Shown in pieces: positions 36,515-46,887 of a stretch of DNA of 64,000 bases. How positions within the stretch are numbered: the stretch's first letter is position 1; every line of letters starts with the position of its first letter. Both the position numbers and the translations under genes were made by a program. The DNA lies in the NCBI RefSeq assembly GCF_002802905.1, contig NZ_PEBK01000008.1, positions 1 through 64,000 on the forward strand, in the 5' to 3' direction. Below the pieces are notes generated by a model. The model was not told the origin of the DNA. It saw only the letters and a program-made list of their open reading frames with translations, and ran no database searches. This DNA comes from Bifidobacterium simiarum (GTDB taxonomy: Bacteria; Actinomycetota; Actinomycetes; Actinomycetales; Bifidobacteriaceae).

Positions 36515-37303
36515 ATGGAACAGGTGGCGCTCGAAAGCAACGCCGTATTCATCGGCATCGAATATCTGGCCACGTTCTTCTGTGGTCTGTCCGGCGGACT
36601 GGCCGCCATCCACAAGCGCTATGACCTGTTCTCCATCCTCGTGCTCTCCTGGGTCACCGCTCTCGGCGGTGGTATCACCCGAGATCTGCTGCTCGGCGCA
36701 TTGCCGCCGGTCGGCATCACCGACAAGGGCTTCGTGCTCACCGCACTGGTATCGGGCATCATTGTGGCCATCGTCCATCCCGAGATCGACCACCTCAAAT
36801 GGTCGATGATCACCACCGACGCGCTGGCGCTCGGCCTGTTCGCGGTCAATGGCACCGCCAAGGCGCTGGCCTATCATTCCTCCGGCATGACGGCCGTGTT
36901 CCTCGGCATGTTCACTGCGCTGGCCGGCGGCACCATCCGCGACATCCTGCTCAACGAGGTCCCGTCGATCCTGCGCGACAAGCACCTGTACGCCGTACCG
37001 TCGTTCGTCGGCTGCCTGCTCACCGTATTCGCGGCGCGGGCCACCGATCACTGGAATCTGGGGCTGAACGGGGAGATGATCCTCGACATCGTCGTCGTGA
37101 TCGTCGTGTTCGCGCTGCGTATGCTGTCCGTGGTGTTCAACATCACCTTCCCGGGGGCGGTGGAACGCCGGCAGACCCATCTGCCGTCGCAGAGCCGGTA
37201 TCTGAAGCGGCCGATCATCCATCCCGAAACCCCGGACGACCACGAAACCGACCGTGAAACCGACGAGGAGGAGCAGACCGATGCCGACCGCCAGCGTGCA
37301 TGA
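36515..37303 (+). CDS. TRIC-like / UPF0126 cation-channel family protein
   Basis: A 262-residue membrane protein made of two homologous three-helix units plus one more helix. Each unit carries the family hallmark GG(x)xRD: GGGITRDLLLG near residue 51 and GGTIRDILLN near 140. Bacterial members are related to trimeric intracellular cation channels and conduct monovalent cations; the physiological role is unclear. A hydrophilic, charged tail of about 45 residues is extra. A GAGGAGGGGG site precedes the ATG. Its 3' end overlaps the nucleoside hydrolase gene by 23 bases. Confidence 0.85.
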   Translation: MEQVALESNAVFIGIEYLATFFCGLSGGLAAIHKRYDLFSILVLSWVTALGGGITRDLLLGALPPVGITDKGFVLTALVSGIIVAIVHPEIDHLKWSMITTDALALGLFAVNGTAKALAYHSSGMTAVFLGMFTALAGGTIRDILLNEVPSILRDKHLYAVPSFVGCLLTVFAARATDHWNLGLNGEMILDIVVVIVVFALRMLSVVFNITFPGAVERRQTHLPSQSRYLKRPIIHPETPDDHETDRETDEEEQTDADRQRA

Positions 37304-38291
37304 CGTCCCCGGAACCCGCATCACCCCCGGGGCCCGCAGAAAACTGATCATCGACACCGACTGCGGGTCCGACGACGCGATGGCCATCGCCATGGCGCTC
37401 AACGATCCGAGGTACGAGATCCTGATGTTCTCCACCGTCTCCGGCAACGTCCACGTCGATCAGGCGATCACGAACACGCTCACCACCATCGAGCATGCCG
37501 GCACCTACGAGCCGCCGGTCTATGTGGGATGCGAGTCGATGCTGCTCCGGCCGCTCGTCTACGCGCATGAGACGCACGGCGACGACGGCATGGGCGATCT
37601 CGGTCTCAGGCCCTCCCGGCTCCGTCCCGCGCCGGGCAATGGCGTGCTGCGCATGCTCGAGGAACTGCGGTCCCACGAACCGGGGGAGATCGACGTGGTG
37701 GCCCTCGGACCGCTCACCAACCTTGCCGTGGCGATCCGTCTGGATCCTCAGGCGATGGCCAGGATCGGCCGGCTGACGGTCATGGGCAGCGCCGGGCTGG
37801 GACGGGGCAACGTGACCCCGGTGGCGGAATTCAACGTCTGGCAGGATGCCGAGGCCGCGAGGATCGTACTGGAGTTCGGATTCGAGCACCTGACGTTCGT
37901 CGGCTGGGATGCGTGCCTGGGGGAGTCCATGCTCGATCCGGACGACATCCGCCGACTGCGGGAAAGCGGCCCGCTCGGCCGGTTCGCGATCGACTGCAAC
38001 CGCGTGCTGATGGCGATGAACGTCGAGCGGTTCGGCGACGAGTATCTGGACATGGCGGATCCGGCGGCCATGGCGGCGGCTCTGCATCCCGAGTGCATCG
38101 CGGAATGCGACCGCTACCACTGCCAGATCGACGTGAGCGACGGCCCGAGCTACGGGTCGATGCTGGTGGACGTGAACCGGTTCGACGGGCAGCCCGCGAA
38201 CGCCGCCGTGTGCAGCCGCCTGCATGCCGACCGGTACAAGCGCTACCTGTTCGCCACGCTGGGCGCGGGGGAGTGGCGGCGCGACGCATGA
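37281..38291 (+). CDS. Nucleoside hydrolase (IUNH family)
   Basis: Cleaves the N-glycosidic bond of ribonucleosides for purine/pyrimidine salvage. The 336-residue protein has the Ca2+-binding N-terminal cluster IIDTDCGSDDAMAIAMAL (DTDxGxDDA), the VALGPLTNLAVAIR motif and VMGSAG, then the AEFNVWQDAEAARIVLE region. The GDDGMGDLG loop may contribute to the substrate site. The start at 37281 is inside the end of the TRIC-like gene with GAGGAGGAG upstream, so translation is coupled. Base specificity cannot be read from sequence. Confidence 0.87.
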   Translation: MPTASVHDVPGTRITPGARRKLIIDTDCGSDDAMAIAMALNDPRYEILMFSTVSGNVHVDQAITNTLTTIEHAGTYEPPVYVGCESMLLRPLVYAHETHGDDGMGDLGLRPSRLRPAPGNGVLRMLEELRSHEPGEIDVVALGPLTNLAVAIRLDPQAMARIGRLTVMGSAGLGRGNVTPVAEFNVWQDAEAARIVLEFGFEHLTFVGWDACLGESMLDPDDIRRLRESGPLGRFAIDCNRVLMAMNVERFGDEYLDMADPAAMAAALHPECIAECDRYHCQIDVSDGPSYGSMLVDVNRFDGQPANAAVCSRLHADRYKRYLFATLGAGEWRRDA

Positions 38292-38345
38292 CAACGCGGG
38301 CTCATAGCCGTTCGTTTGGCAAACGATCCGCACGATCCGCATAGC

Positions 38346-38383
38346 AAAAGGTCCCGAACGATCATCGGACCATTCGGGACCTT
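38346..38383. terminator. Terminator for rpsT (and the convergent nucleoside hydrolase)
   Basis: aaggtcccgaa (38348-38358) pairs with ttcgggacctt (38373-38383). On the minus strand the stem runs into TTTT, as expected for the rpsT transcript. Confidence 0.8.
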
Positions 38384-38439
38384 CGGACTGCTACGGAACG
38401 CAGCCGATGGCGTTCCGCGTTACAGCGAAAAACGCGAAA

Positions 38440-38700
38440 TCACAGGGCGTTGATGGCAACGGCCAGACCGGACTTGCGGTTGGCGGCCTGGTTCTTGTGG
38501 ATGACGCCACGACCGGCGGCCTTGTCCAGCTTCTGGGAGGCGACCTTGAAGGCGGCCTCGGCGGCGGCCTTGTCACCGGCGGCGATGGCTTCGCGGACCT
38601 TGCGGATGGAGGTCTTCAGTTCGCTCTTGTAGGCGACGTTGCGAAGGTGAGCCTTCTCGTTGGTCAGGACGCGCTTCTTCTGCGACTTAATGTTTGCCAC
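38440..38700 (-). CDS. rpsT: Ribosomal protein S20
   Basis: An 86-residue small-subunit protein that binds 16S rRNA. The sequence is strongly basic and helical, with the typical [20 protein letters not shown] start and [16 protein letters not shown] near the end. The start is GTG at 38700 with GGAG 8 bases upstream; the longer frame upstream is not conserved. It is divergent from lepA, a common neighbour in actinobacteria. Confidence 0.96.
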   Translation of the reverse strand: MANIKSQKKRVLTNEKAHLRNVAYKSELKTSIRKVREAIAAGDKAAAEAAFKVASQKLDKAAGRGVIHKNQAANRKSGLAVAINAL

Positions 38701-38845
38701 TATATACTCCAAACGACGTGTGCTAAACGGACATACAAACGGAAATAATACCATGAATCCACGCCGATACACGCGTTTTCGCGGAAATTAGATGGGAGAC
38801 GCTACTATATATTGGTATTTCATTTAGCCGGGGAGGACGCATTCG

Positions 38846-40720
38846 GTGATCGAACAGAAGAACAAGCCAGGTTTCACTGACCAGTCGCTGATTCGCAATT
38901 TCTGCATTATCGCCCATATCGATCACGGCAAGTCGACCGTGGCCGACCGTATTCTGCAGCTGAGCGGCATCGTGCCCGAGCGCGAGATGCGCGACCGCTT
39001 CCTCGACCGCATGGACATCGAGCAGGAGCGCGGCATCACCATCAAGTCGCAGGCCGTGCGCGTGCCGTGGACGTTCGACGGCACCGAATACACGCTCGGC
39101 ATGATCGACACCCCCGGCCACGTGGACTTCACCTACGAGGTCTCGCGCGCGCTGGCCGCATGCGAAGGCGCCGTGCTGCTGGTCGACGCCACGCAGGGCA
39201 TCGAGGCACAGACCCTGTCGAACCTGTACATGGCCATCGACCATGACCTGACCATCATCCCCGTGCTCAACAAGATCGACCTTCCCAGCGCCGAGCCGGA
39301 GAAGCACGCCGAGGAGATCGCCGGACTCATCGGCTGCGACCCCTCCGACGTGCTGCGCGTCTCCGGCAAGACCGGCGAGGGCGTGGCCGACATGCTCGAC
39401 CAGATCGTCATGGAGGTCCCGGCCCCGCACGGCGACCCCGATGCCCCCGCCCGCGCGCTGATCTTCGATTCCGTATACGACTCCTACCGCGGCATCGTCA
39501 CCTACATCCGCATGGAGGACGGCGAGCTGCATTCGCGCGAGAAGGTGCACATGATGGGCATCGGCATGACGCACGAGCCCATCGAGATCGGCGTGATCAG
39601 CCCCGACATGATGCCGACGAAGGCCCTTGGCGCCGGAGAGGTGGGGTACATCATCACTGGTGCGAAGGACGTCAGCCAGTCCAAGGTGGGCGACACGCTG
39701 ACCTCCGCGGTGAAGCCCGCGGCCGAGCCGCTGCCCGGATACCGCGACCCGAAGCCGATGGTCTACTCCGGTCTGTTCCCCGTGGACAACGCCCAGTTCC
39801 CCGAACTGCGCGAGGCGCTGGACAAGCTCAAGCTCAACGACGCCGCGCTGATCTACGAGCCGGAGACGTCGGTGGCGTTGGGCTTCGGCTTCCGCTGCGG
39901 CTTCCTCGGCTTGCTGCACATGGAGATCGTCTCCGAGCGACTCAGCCGCGAGTTCGGCCTCGACCTGATCTCCACGGCCCCCAACGTGACCTACGAGGTG
40001 ACGATGGAGGACAATTCCGTGCATGTGGTGAAGAACCCCAGCGAATTCCCTGACGGCAAGGTCAAGAGGATCGTCGAGCCGATGGTGGCGGCCGACATCA
40101 TCACCCCCAAGGAGTTCATCGGCGCGGTGATGGACCTGTGCCAGGAGCATCGCGGCGAAATGGGCACGATGGAGTACATCAGCACCGAACGCGTGGAGAT
40201 GCATTACCGCATGCCGCTGGCCGAGATCGTGTTCGACTTCTTCGACCAGCTCAAGAGCCGCACCAAGGGCTATGCGAGCCTCGACTATCACGAGGACGGC
40301 GAGCAGTCGGCCGATCTGGTGAAGGTCGACATCCTGATCCAGGGCGACAAGGTCGATGCGTTCAGCGCGATCGTGCACCGAGACAAGGCCTACAGCTACG
40401 GCGTGATGATGACGAAGAAGCTGCGCGAGCTGATCCCGCGGCAGCAGTTCGAGATCCCGATCCAGGCGGCCATCGGCTCGCGCATCATCGCGCGTGAGAC
40501 GATCCGCGCCCTGCGCAAGGACGTGCTGGCCAAGTGCTACGGCGGCGACATCACGCGTAAGCGCAAGCTGCTCGAGAAGCAGAAGGCCGGCAAGAAGCGC
40601 ATGAAGATGCTCGGCCACGTGGAGGTACCGCAGGAGGCGTTCATCGCCGCCCTGTCCACCGACGAGCCGACCGACCGCGACACCAAGGACAAGATCCGCG
40701 CGGCCCAGAAGGCCGGCTGA
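38846..40720 (+). CDS. lepA: Elongation factor 4 (LepA)
   Basis: A translational GTPase that acts on stalled or mispositioned ribosomes. The 624-residue protein has the G1 motif AHIDHGKST, switch [14 protein letters not shown] for guanine recognition, and the LepA-specific C-terminal domain ([20 protein letters not shown], then [16 protein letters not shown]). The start is GTG at 38846 after GGGGAGGA. hemW follows 3 bases after its stop, so they form an operon. Confidence 0.97.
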   Translation: MIEQKNKPGFTDQSLIRNFCIIAHIDHGKSTVADRILQLSGIVPEREMRDRFLDRMDIEQERGITIKSQAVRVPWTFDGTEYTLGMIDTPGHVDFTYEVSRALAACEGAVLLVDATQGIEAQTLSNLYMAIDHDLTIIPVLNKIDLPSAEPEKHAEEIAGLIGCDPSDVLRVSGKTGEGVADMLDQIVMEVPAPHGDPDAPARALIFDSVYDSYRGIVTYIRMEDGELHSREKVHMMGIGMTHEPIEIGVISPDMMPTKALGAGEVGYIITGAKDVSQSKVGDTLTSAVKPAAEPLPGYRDPKPMVYSGLFPVDNAQFPELREALDKLKLNDAALIYEPETSVALGFGFRCGFLGLLHMEIVSERLSREFGLDLISTAPNVTYEVTMEDNSVHVVKNPSEFPDGKVKRIVEPMVAADIITPKEFIGAVMDLCQEHRGEMGTMEYISTERVEMHYRMPLAEIVFDFFDQLKSRTKGYASLDYHEDGEQSADLVKVDILIQGDKVDAFSAIVHRDKAYSYGVMMTKKLRELIPRQQFEIPIQAAIGSRIIARETIRALRKDVLAKCYGGDITRKRKLLEKQKAGKKRMKMLGHVEVPQEAFIAALSTDEPTDRDTKDKIRAAQKAG

Positions 40721-40723
40721 TCC

Positions 40724-41980
40724 ATGGCCGATCATACCGATCACACCGGCTGCGCTGGCTCCCGGACCGACTTCGAGGTCTACGTCCACGTCCCGTTCTG
40801 CCTGCGCCGGTGCGGGTACTGCGATTTCAACACGTACACCGCGCCGGATCTCGGCGGCGGAGCCAGCCGCGGCAACTATGCGAACACGGTGATCCGCGAG
40901 ATGGAGCTTGTCCGCGCATGGCAGGAGGACCACGGCATCGAGGAGCCAGCGGCGAGCACCGTCTTCTTCGGCGGCGGCACGCCGACCGTGTTGTCCGCGG
41001 CCGATCTGACGGCCATACTCGGCGCGGTGCGACGGATCTGGGGGCTGGCACCCGGCGCGGAGATCACCACCGAGGCCAATCCGGACACCGTGGACGAAGC
41101 CTATGTGGCCGAACTGGCCGACGGGGGATTCACCCGCATTTCGTTCGGCATGCAGTCGGCGGTTCCGCACGTACTGCGCACGCTTGACCGCACGCATACG
41201 CCGGCGAACGTGGAGGCCGGCGTCCGCGCGGCCGATAAGGCCGGACTGTGGTCCAGCGTCGACCTGATCTACGGGGCGCCGGGGGAGAGTCTCGACGACT
41301 GGCGCACCTCGGTGCGCACGGCGATCGATTTGGGGGTGGACCACATCTCCGCATACGCGCTGACCGTGGAGCCGACCACGAAGATGGGACGGCAGATCGC
41401 GGCTGGGCTGATTCCCCGTCCCGACGACGATGACGAGGCGGCGAAGTACGAGATCGCCGACGAACTGTTCTCGGAAGCCGGTCTGCGATGGTACGAGATC
41501 TCGAACTGGGCGCGCCCCGGCTTCGAATCGCGGCACAATCTGGGATACTGGCGTAACGTGGACTGGGCCGGTCTGGGTCCCGGTGCGCATTCGCACTACA
41601 ACGGCGCCGGTAGCGCCGGCCGGGGGCTGCGGTCGTGGGACATCGCGCATCCGAGGATGTGGGGGACCGCCATACGCTCCGGCAAGGTCCCGTGGGCCGA
41701 CGACGAGTCCATCGACGCCGAGGCGGACATCGAGGAGTTCGTGATGCTCGCCGTCCGGCTGAGGGAGGGGCTCGCCCTCGCCGATCTCGTCCGACGGCTT
41801 CGGAACGACCGGGGCATGGACGAGCGCGTGGCCGCCGGGATTGCCGGCGACATCGCGCGGCGGGCCGACGACGAGGGTCTGGCCGAGGTGACCGACGGAC
41901 GGATGATCCCGACCCTGAAGGGCCGTCTGCTCAACGACACGCTGATCGAGGAGATGCTGGAGGCCATCGACGCGGCCTAA
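40724..41980 (+). CDS. hemW: HemW (radical-SAM, HemN-like)
   Basis: A radical-SAM family protein of 418 residues. HemW members bind heme and a 4Fe-4S cluster and are thought to be heme chaperones rather than coproporphyrinogen oxidases. The cluster motif is CLRRCGYCDF (Cys26, Cys30, Cys33), followed by FFGGGTPTVLS and the SAM-contact region EANPDTVD. The HemN_C domain at the C-terminus includes EEFVMLAVRLREGL. The residues that mark true HemN (an N-terminal extension with CxxxCxxCxC) are lacking. It starts directly behind lepA. Confidence 0.9.
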   Translation: MADHTDHTGCAGSRTDFEVYVHVPFCLRRCGYCDFNTYTAPDLGGGASRGNYANTVIREMELVRAWQEDHGIEEPAASTVFFGGGTPTVLSAADLTAILGAVRRIWGLAPGAEITTEANPDTVDEAYVAELADGGFTRISFGMQSAVPHVLRTLDRTHTPANVEAGVRAADKAGLWSSVDLIYGAPGESLDDWRTSVRTAIDLGVDHISAYALTVEPTTKMGRQIAAGLIPRPDDDDEAAKYEIADELFSEAGLRWYEISNWARPGFESRHNLGYWRNVDWAGLGPGAHSHYNGAGSAGRGLRSWDIAHPRMWGTAIRSGKVPWADDESIDAEADIEEFVMLAVRLREGLALADLVRRLRNDRGMDERVAAGIAGDIARRADDEGLAEVTDGRMIPTLKGRLLNDTLIEEMLEAIDAA

Positions 41981-41987
41981 CGCCGAC

Positions 41988-42041
41988 GCCGTGGCTTTCG
42001 GGGGTATCGCACGGGAACGCGAGTCCTGAGAAAGCCACGGC
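41988..42041 (+). terminator. Terminator-like hairpin after hemW
   Basis: gccgtggctttc (41988-41999) pairs perfectly with gaaagccacggc (42030-42041) across a 30-base loop. Confidence 0.65.
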
Positions 42042-42231
42042 GAATTGTGATGAAACTGTCATGTTCCCGCGTGTCGCATGGGGCGACGACGATGTCGTTC
42101 CAGCCAGTGAACTGGGAAACGGCCGTTTTCACGCATGATTTCGACCTGCCGTCTCACAATGTGAAATCTTTGAAATCCGTTTATTTGTAAAGTCTTTAAA
42201 ACTTTTGGCAATTGTGATATGCGTCGGCGTT

Positions 42232-42260
42232 TGCAAGTAAGATACAGATCGGCTGTAATC
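42232..42260 (+). promoter_or_regulatory. gltB: Predicted gltB promoter
   Basis: TTGCAA and TGTAAT are separated by exactly 17 bases, with the -10 box 54 bases before the gltB start. Confidence 0.55.
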
Positions 42261-42314
42261 TAACAAGGCAATTGAACCGCAGGTGAATCCTGCCCTAATC
42301 CAGAGGTGATATCG

Positions 42315-45300
42315 GTGACATTGAACGCTCCGCTAGACCTGACGATCCATGCACCCGAGGGGATGTATGACCCGACTTCAGAGCATGATGCTTGCGGCGT
42401 CGGCATGGTCACCACCCTCAACAAGAAACCCGAACACAAGATCGTCGAGGACGCGATTCAGGTCCTGATCAACCTCGATCACCGCGGTGCCGTCGGCGCC
42501 GAGGAGAACACCGGCGACGGCGCCGGCATCCTGATGAGCATGCCCGACGAGTTCATGCGCGCCACCATCGACGCCGAACTGCCCGAAGAGGGCCACTACG
42601 TGGCCGGCATCGCGTTCCTCGACCGCGACATCGCCACCTCCGGCCAGCAGGAGCAGGCCATCGCCAACATCGTGCGCGAAGAGGGCCTCGAGGTGCTGGC
42701 CTGGCGCGTGGTGCCGACGAACCCGAACGGACTGGGCCTGCAGGCGCTGGCCTCGATGCCGTCGTTCAAGACCCTGGTGATCGCCGACGAGGAAGGCAGG
42801 CTCGGCGGCCTCGATCTGGAGCGCAAGGCGTTCCGCATCCGCAAGCGCGTGGAGCACGAGGTCGGCATCTACTTCGCCTCCCTCTCCGGACGCACCATCA
42901 CCTACAAGGGCATGCTCACCACGATGCAGCTGACCCCGTTCTTCCCCGATCTGACGGACGAGCGCATGAAGGCCAAGATCGCCATCGTGCACTCCCGCTT
43001 CTCCACCAACACCTTCCCGAGCTGGCCGCTGGCCCAGCCGTTCCGTCTGCTGGCCCACAACGGCGAGATCAACACGATCCAGGGCAACCGCAACTGGCTT
43101 TCGGCCCGCGAAGGCAGCCTGAGCTCCGAACTGCTCGGCGACTTCAAGCCGCTGCTGCCGATCTGCATCCCCGGCTACTCCGACTCCGGCACCTTCGACG
43201 AATGCCTCGAGCTGCTGCATCTGGCCGGACGTTCCCTGCCGCACGCCATCTGCATGATGCTGCCCCCGGCATGGGAGAAGAACCCTGACCTCGATCCCGA
43301 CGTGCGCGCGTTCTACGAGTACAACAACACGCTGATCGAGCCGTGGGACGGCCCGGCCGACATCGTCTTCACCGACGGCACCCAGGTCGGCGCCCTGCTC
43401 GACCGCAACGGCTTCCGCCCCGGCCGCTGGCAGCTCACCGACGACGGATACATCGTGCTCGCCTCCGAAACCGGCGTGCTCGATCAGATCCCGCAGGACC
43501 ACATCGTGGCCAAGGGCCGTCTCGAGCCCGGCAAGATGTTCCTCGTCGACACCGACGAAGGCCGCATCATCCCCGACGAGGAGATCAAGAAGAACCTCGC
43601 CGCCCAGCACCCGTACCGCAAGTGGGTTGAGGGCAACTCGATCGAGATGAGCGATCTGCCCGCCCGCGAGCACGTCAACCACTCCGGCCAGTCCGTGCAG
43701 CGCCGCCAGCGCGCCTTCGGCTACACCGAGGAGGACATCAAGCTCCTGCTCACGCCGATGGCCAACACCGGCAAGGAGCCGCTGGGCTCCATGGGCAACG
43801 ACACCCCGCTGCCCGCGCTCTCCAAGCGCAGCCGCATGCTGTTCGACTACTTCACCCAGAAGTTCGCCCAGGTCACCAACCCGCCGCTCGACTGGGAGCG
43901 CGAGGAGATCGTCACCTGCCTCGAATCCGCCATCGGCCCCGAGGCCAACCTGCTGGACGACACCGAGCTGCACGCCAAGAAGGTGCTGATCCCGCTGCCG
44001 GTCATCGACTCCGACGGCATGGCCCAGCTCAAGCGCCTCGATCGCGCCCCGATCCTCGGCGGCTTCTACAAGCCGTACGTCGTCAAGGGCCTGTATCAGG
44101 TCGCCGGCGGCGGCAAGGCCCTCGAGGAGCGTCTCGAGGAGATCTTCGGCGAGATCGATCAGGCCATCGCCGACGGCAAGAACTTCATCGTGCTCTCTGA
44201 CCGCGATTCGAACCACACCTGGGGTCCGATCCCGTCGCTGCTGCTCACCAGCGCCGTGCAGCACCACCTGCTGCGCCGCCACACCCGCACGCAGGTCTCC
44301 ATGGCCGTGGAGGCCGGCGACGTGCGCGAAGTGCACCATGTGGCCTTGCTGATCGCCTACGGCGCCGCCTGCGTGAACCCGTATCTGGCGCTCGAATCCG
44401 TCGAGGACCTCTCCCGCCGCGGCTACGTGAACGTCGAGCCGGCCCAGGCCGTGAAGAACCTCATCAAGGCGCTGTCCACCGGCGTGCTCAAGATCATGAG
44501 CAAGATGGGCGTCTCCACGATCATGAGCTACCGTGGCGCCCAGCTGTTCGAGGCCGTGGGCCTGAACAAGGATGTGATCGACCGCTACTTCACCGGCACC
44601 ACCTCCCGCGTGGAGGGCGTCGGTCTGGACGACATCGCCGAGGAGGTGGCGATCCGCCACCGCGTGGCCTACCCGAACCAGTGGACCGCCTCGCCGCACC
44701 GCAACCTGCGCACCGGCGGCGAATACAAGTGGCGTCGCACCGGCGAGGACCACCTCAACGACCCCGAGGCGATCTTCCTGCTGCAGCAGTCCACCCAGCG
44801 CGGCGACTACCAGATGTTCAAGAAGTACTCGCACCACATCAACGACACGTCGAACCGTCTGATGACGCTGCGTGGCCTGATGAAGTTCAAGAACGACCGC
44901 AAGCCCATCGACATCTCCGAGGTGGAGCCCGCCTCCGAGATCGTCAAGCGCTTCTCCACGGGTGCCATGAGCTACGGCTCGATCTCTCAGGAGGCGCATG
45001 AGACGCTGGCCATCGCCATGAACTCCATCGGCGCCCGCTCGAACTCCGGCGAGGGCGGCGAATCCGACGACCGCATCGAGGATCCGAAGCGCTACAGCCG
45101 CATCAAGCAGATCGCCTCCGCCCGCTTCGGTGTGACCAGCGACTATCTGGTCCATGCCACCGACCTGCAGATCAAGCTCGCTCAGGGCGCCAAGCCCGGC
45201 GAGGGCGGCCACCTGCCCGGCGCGAAGGTCCCGCCGTGGATCGCCAAGGTCCGTCACGCCACCCCCGGCGTGGAACTGATCTCCCCGCCGCCGCACCACG

Positions 45301-46886
45301 ACATCTACTCCATCGAGGATCTCAAGCAGCTGATCAACGATGCGAAGATGGCGAACCCGAAGGCCCGCATCCACGTCAAGCTCGTCTCCGAGTTCGGCGT
45401 CGGCACCATCGCGGCCGGCGTGGCCAAGTGCCATGCCGACGTGGTGCTGATCTCCGGACACGACGGCGGCACCGGCGCGGCCCCGATGAACGCCATCAAG
45501 CACGCCGGCACCCCGTGGGAGATCGGTCTTTCCGAAACCCAGCAGACCCTCGTGCTCAACGGCCTGCGCTCCCGCATCGTCGTGCAGTGCGACGGCGAGC
45601 TGAAAACCGGTCGCGACGTGGTGATCGCCGCGCTGCTCGGCGCCGAGGAATTCGGCTTCGCCACCGCCGCCCTGATCGTCGAGGGCTGCGTGATGATGCG
45701 CGCATGCCAGAAGAACACCTGCCCGCAGGGCATCGCCACGCAGGATCCGGAGCTTCGCGCCCGCTTCCGCGGCAAGCCCGAACATGTGGTGAACTTCTTC
45801 ATGTTCATCGCCGAGGAGGTGCGCGAGATCCTCGCCCAGCTCGGCTTCCGCACGCTCGAGGAGGCCGTGGGCCACGTCGAGTGCCTCGATCAGAACGAGG
45901 CCATCGACCGCTGGAAGTCCGGCGGCATCGATCTGAGCAACGTGCTTATGCAGCCCGGCCCGGTGCCCGGCACGATCCTGCACCAGACCATCGAGCAGAA
46001 CCACGAGCTGGAGAAGGCGCTGGACAACAAGCTCATCGAGCTTGCCCAGCCCGCGCTGGAGAACCGCGAACCCGTGCGCATCGAAATGCCTATCCGCAAC
46101 GTGAACCGTACGGTCGGCACCATGGTCGGCTATGAGATCACGAAGCGCTACGGCGCCGAGGGTCTGCCCGACGACACCATCGACATGACCCTGCACGGTT
46201 CCGGAGGCCAGTCGATCGGCGCGTTCATCCCCCGAGGCGAGACGCTGCGCGTCTACGGCGAGGTCAACGACTACGCCGGCAAGGGTCTCTCCGGCGGCCG
46301 CCTGATCGTCCGTGCCGAGGACGGCGTCACCTTCGATCCGCACACCAACGTGATCGCCGGCAACGTCACCGGTTTCGGCGCCACCTCCGGCGAGCTGTTC
46401 GTCGCGGGCCGCGCCGGCGAACGCTTCGGCGTGCGCAACGGCGGCGCCACGTTCGTCGTCGAGGGCGTGGGCGACCACGGCTGCGAGTACATGACCGGCG
46501 GCACCGTGGTGGTGCTCGGACCGACCGGCCGCAACTTCGGCGCCGGCTTCTCCGGCGGCAACGCCTACGTGCTCGATCTGGACATGGCCAAGGTCAACCC
46601 CTCGGCCGCGAAGAACGGTTCGCTGAAGTTCCTGCCGCTGGAAGGCAAGGACGAGCAGCTCGTGCACGATCTGGTGAAGAAGCACGCCGAGGAGACCGGC
46701 TCCAAGTTCGCCGAGGGGCTGCTGGCCGACTGGCCGGCCGCCGCGAAGCGCTTCACGCACGTGGTGCCCACGCAGTTCGTGGCCATGACCGAAGCCATGG
46801 AGCAGGCCAAGGCCGATAATGTCGATTTCAACGCTCCGGGGGCCTGGGAGAAGGTCTACGAGCAGGTAATGGAAGGAGTGCGCTGA
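42315..46886 (+). CDS. gltB: Glutamate synthase, large subunit
   Basis: Transfers the amide of glutamine to 2-oxoglutarate, with electrons from the small subunit. The 1523-residue protein has a short propeptide ending before the glutaminase nucleophile Cys27 (HDACGVGMV). A central domain follows, then an FMN-binding barrel (GEGGHLPGAKVPPWIAK, ISGHDGGTGAAP) and the 3Fe-4S motif CVMMRACQKNTCPQGIATQ. A glycine-repeat beta-helix lies at the C-terminus. The start is taken as GTG at 42315, because AGAGG is 8 bases upstream; the GTG at 42306 overlaps that site. gltD follows after one base, so the two are one operon. Confidence 0.97.
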   Translation: MTLNAPLDLTIHAPEGMYDPTSEHDACGVGMVTTLNKKPEHKIVEDAIQVLINLDHRGAVGAEENTGDGAGILMSMPDEFMRATIDAELPEEGHYVAGIAFLDRDIATSGQQEQAIANIVREEGLEVLAWRVVPTNPNGLGLQALASMPSFKTLVIADEEGRLGGLDLERKAFRIRKRVEHEVGIYFASLSGRTITYKGMLTTMQLTPFFPDLTDERMKAKIAIVHSRFSTNTFPSWPLAQPFRLLAHNGEINTIQGNRNWLSAREGSLSSELLGDFKPLLPICIPGYSDSGTFDECLELLHLAGRSLPHAICMMLPPAWEKNPDLDPDVRAFYEYNNTLIEPWDGPADIVFTDGTQVGALLDRNGFRPGRWQLTDDGYIVLASETGVLDQIPQDHIVAKGRLEPGKMFLVDTDEGRIIPDEEIKKNLAAQHPYRKWVEGNSIEMSDLPAREHVNHSGQSVQRRQRAFGYTEEDIKLLLTPMANTGKEPLGSMGNDTPLPALSKRSRMLFDYFTQKFAQVTNPPLDWEREEIVTCLESAIGPEANLLDDTELHAKKVLIPLPVIDSDGMAQLKRLDRAPILGGFYKPYVVKGLYQVAGGGKALEERLEEIFGEIDQAIADGKNFIVLSDRDSNHTWGPIPSLLLTSAVQHHLLRRHTRTQVSMAVEAGDVREVHHVALLIAYGAACVNPYLALESVEDLSRRGYVNVEPAQAVKNLIKALSTGVLKIMSKMGVSTIMSYRGAQLFEAVGLNKDVIDRYFTGTTSRVEGVGLDDIAEEVAIRHRVAYPNQWTASPHRNLRTGGEYKWRRTGEDHLNDPEAIFLLQQSTQRGDYQMFKKYSHHINDTSNRLMTLRGLMKFKNDRKPIDISEVEPASEIVKRFSTGAMSYGSISQEAHETLAIAMNSIGARSNSGEGGESDDRIEDPKRYSRIKQIASARFGVTSDYLVHATDLQIKLAQGAKPGEGGHLPGAKVPPWIAKVRHATPGVELISPPPHHDIYSIEDLKQLINDAKMANPKARIHVKLVSEFGVGTIAAGVAKCHADVVLISGHDGGTGAAPMNAIKHAGTPWEIGLSETQQTLVLNGLRSRIVVQCDGELKTGRDVVIAALLGAEEFGFATAALIVEGCVMMRACQKNTCPQGIATQDPELRARFRGKPEHVVNFFMFIAEEVREILAQLGFRTLEEAVGHVECLDQNEAIDRWKSGGIDLSNVLMQPGPVPGTILHQTIEQNHELEKALDNKLIELAQPALENREPVRIEMPIRNVNRTVGTMVGYEITKRYGAEGLPDDTIDMTLHGSGGQSIGAFIPRGETLRVYGEVNDYAGKGLSGGRLIVRAEDGVTFDPHTNVIAGNVTGFGATSGELFVAGRAGERFGVRNGGATFVVEGVGDHGCEYMTGGTVVVLGPTGRNFGAGFSGGNAYVLDLDMAKVNPSAAKNGSLKFLPLEGKDEQLVHDLVKKHAEETGSKFAEGLLADWPAAAKRFTHVVPTQFVAMTEAMEQAKADNVDFNAPGAWEKVYEQVMEGVR

Positions 46887-46887
46887 C

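Larger units (their letters stand above)
41981..42314. other. hemW-gltB intergenic region
   Basis: These 334 bases hold the hemW terminator hairpin (41988-42041), an A/T-rich stretch (about 42160-42225, with repeated ctttgaaat and ctttaaaac motifs) and the gltB promoter (42232-42260). No gene is seen. Confidence 0.6.

Noticed and set aside
38723-41650. Long minus-strand frame opposite lepA and hemW
   Set aside because: Same reason: shadow composition, no family pattern, and both sense genes are certain.
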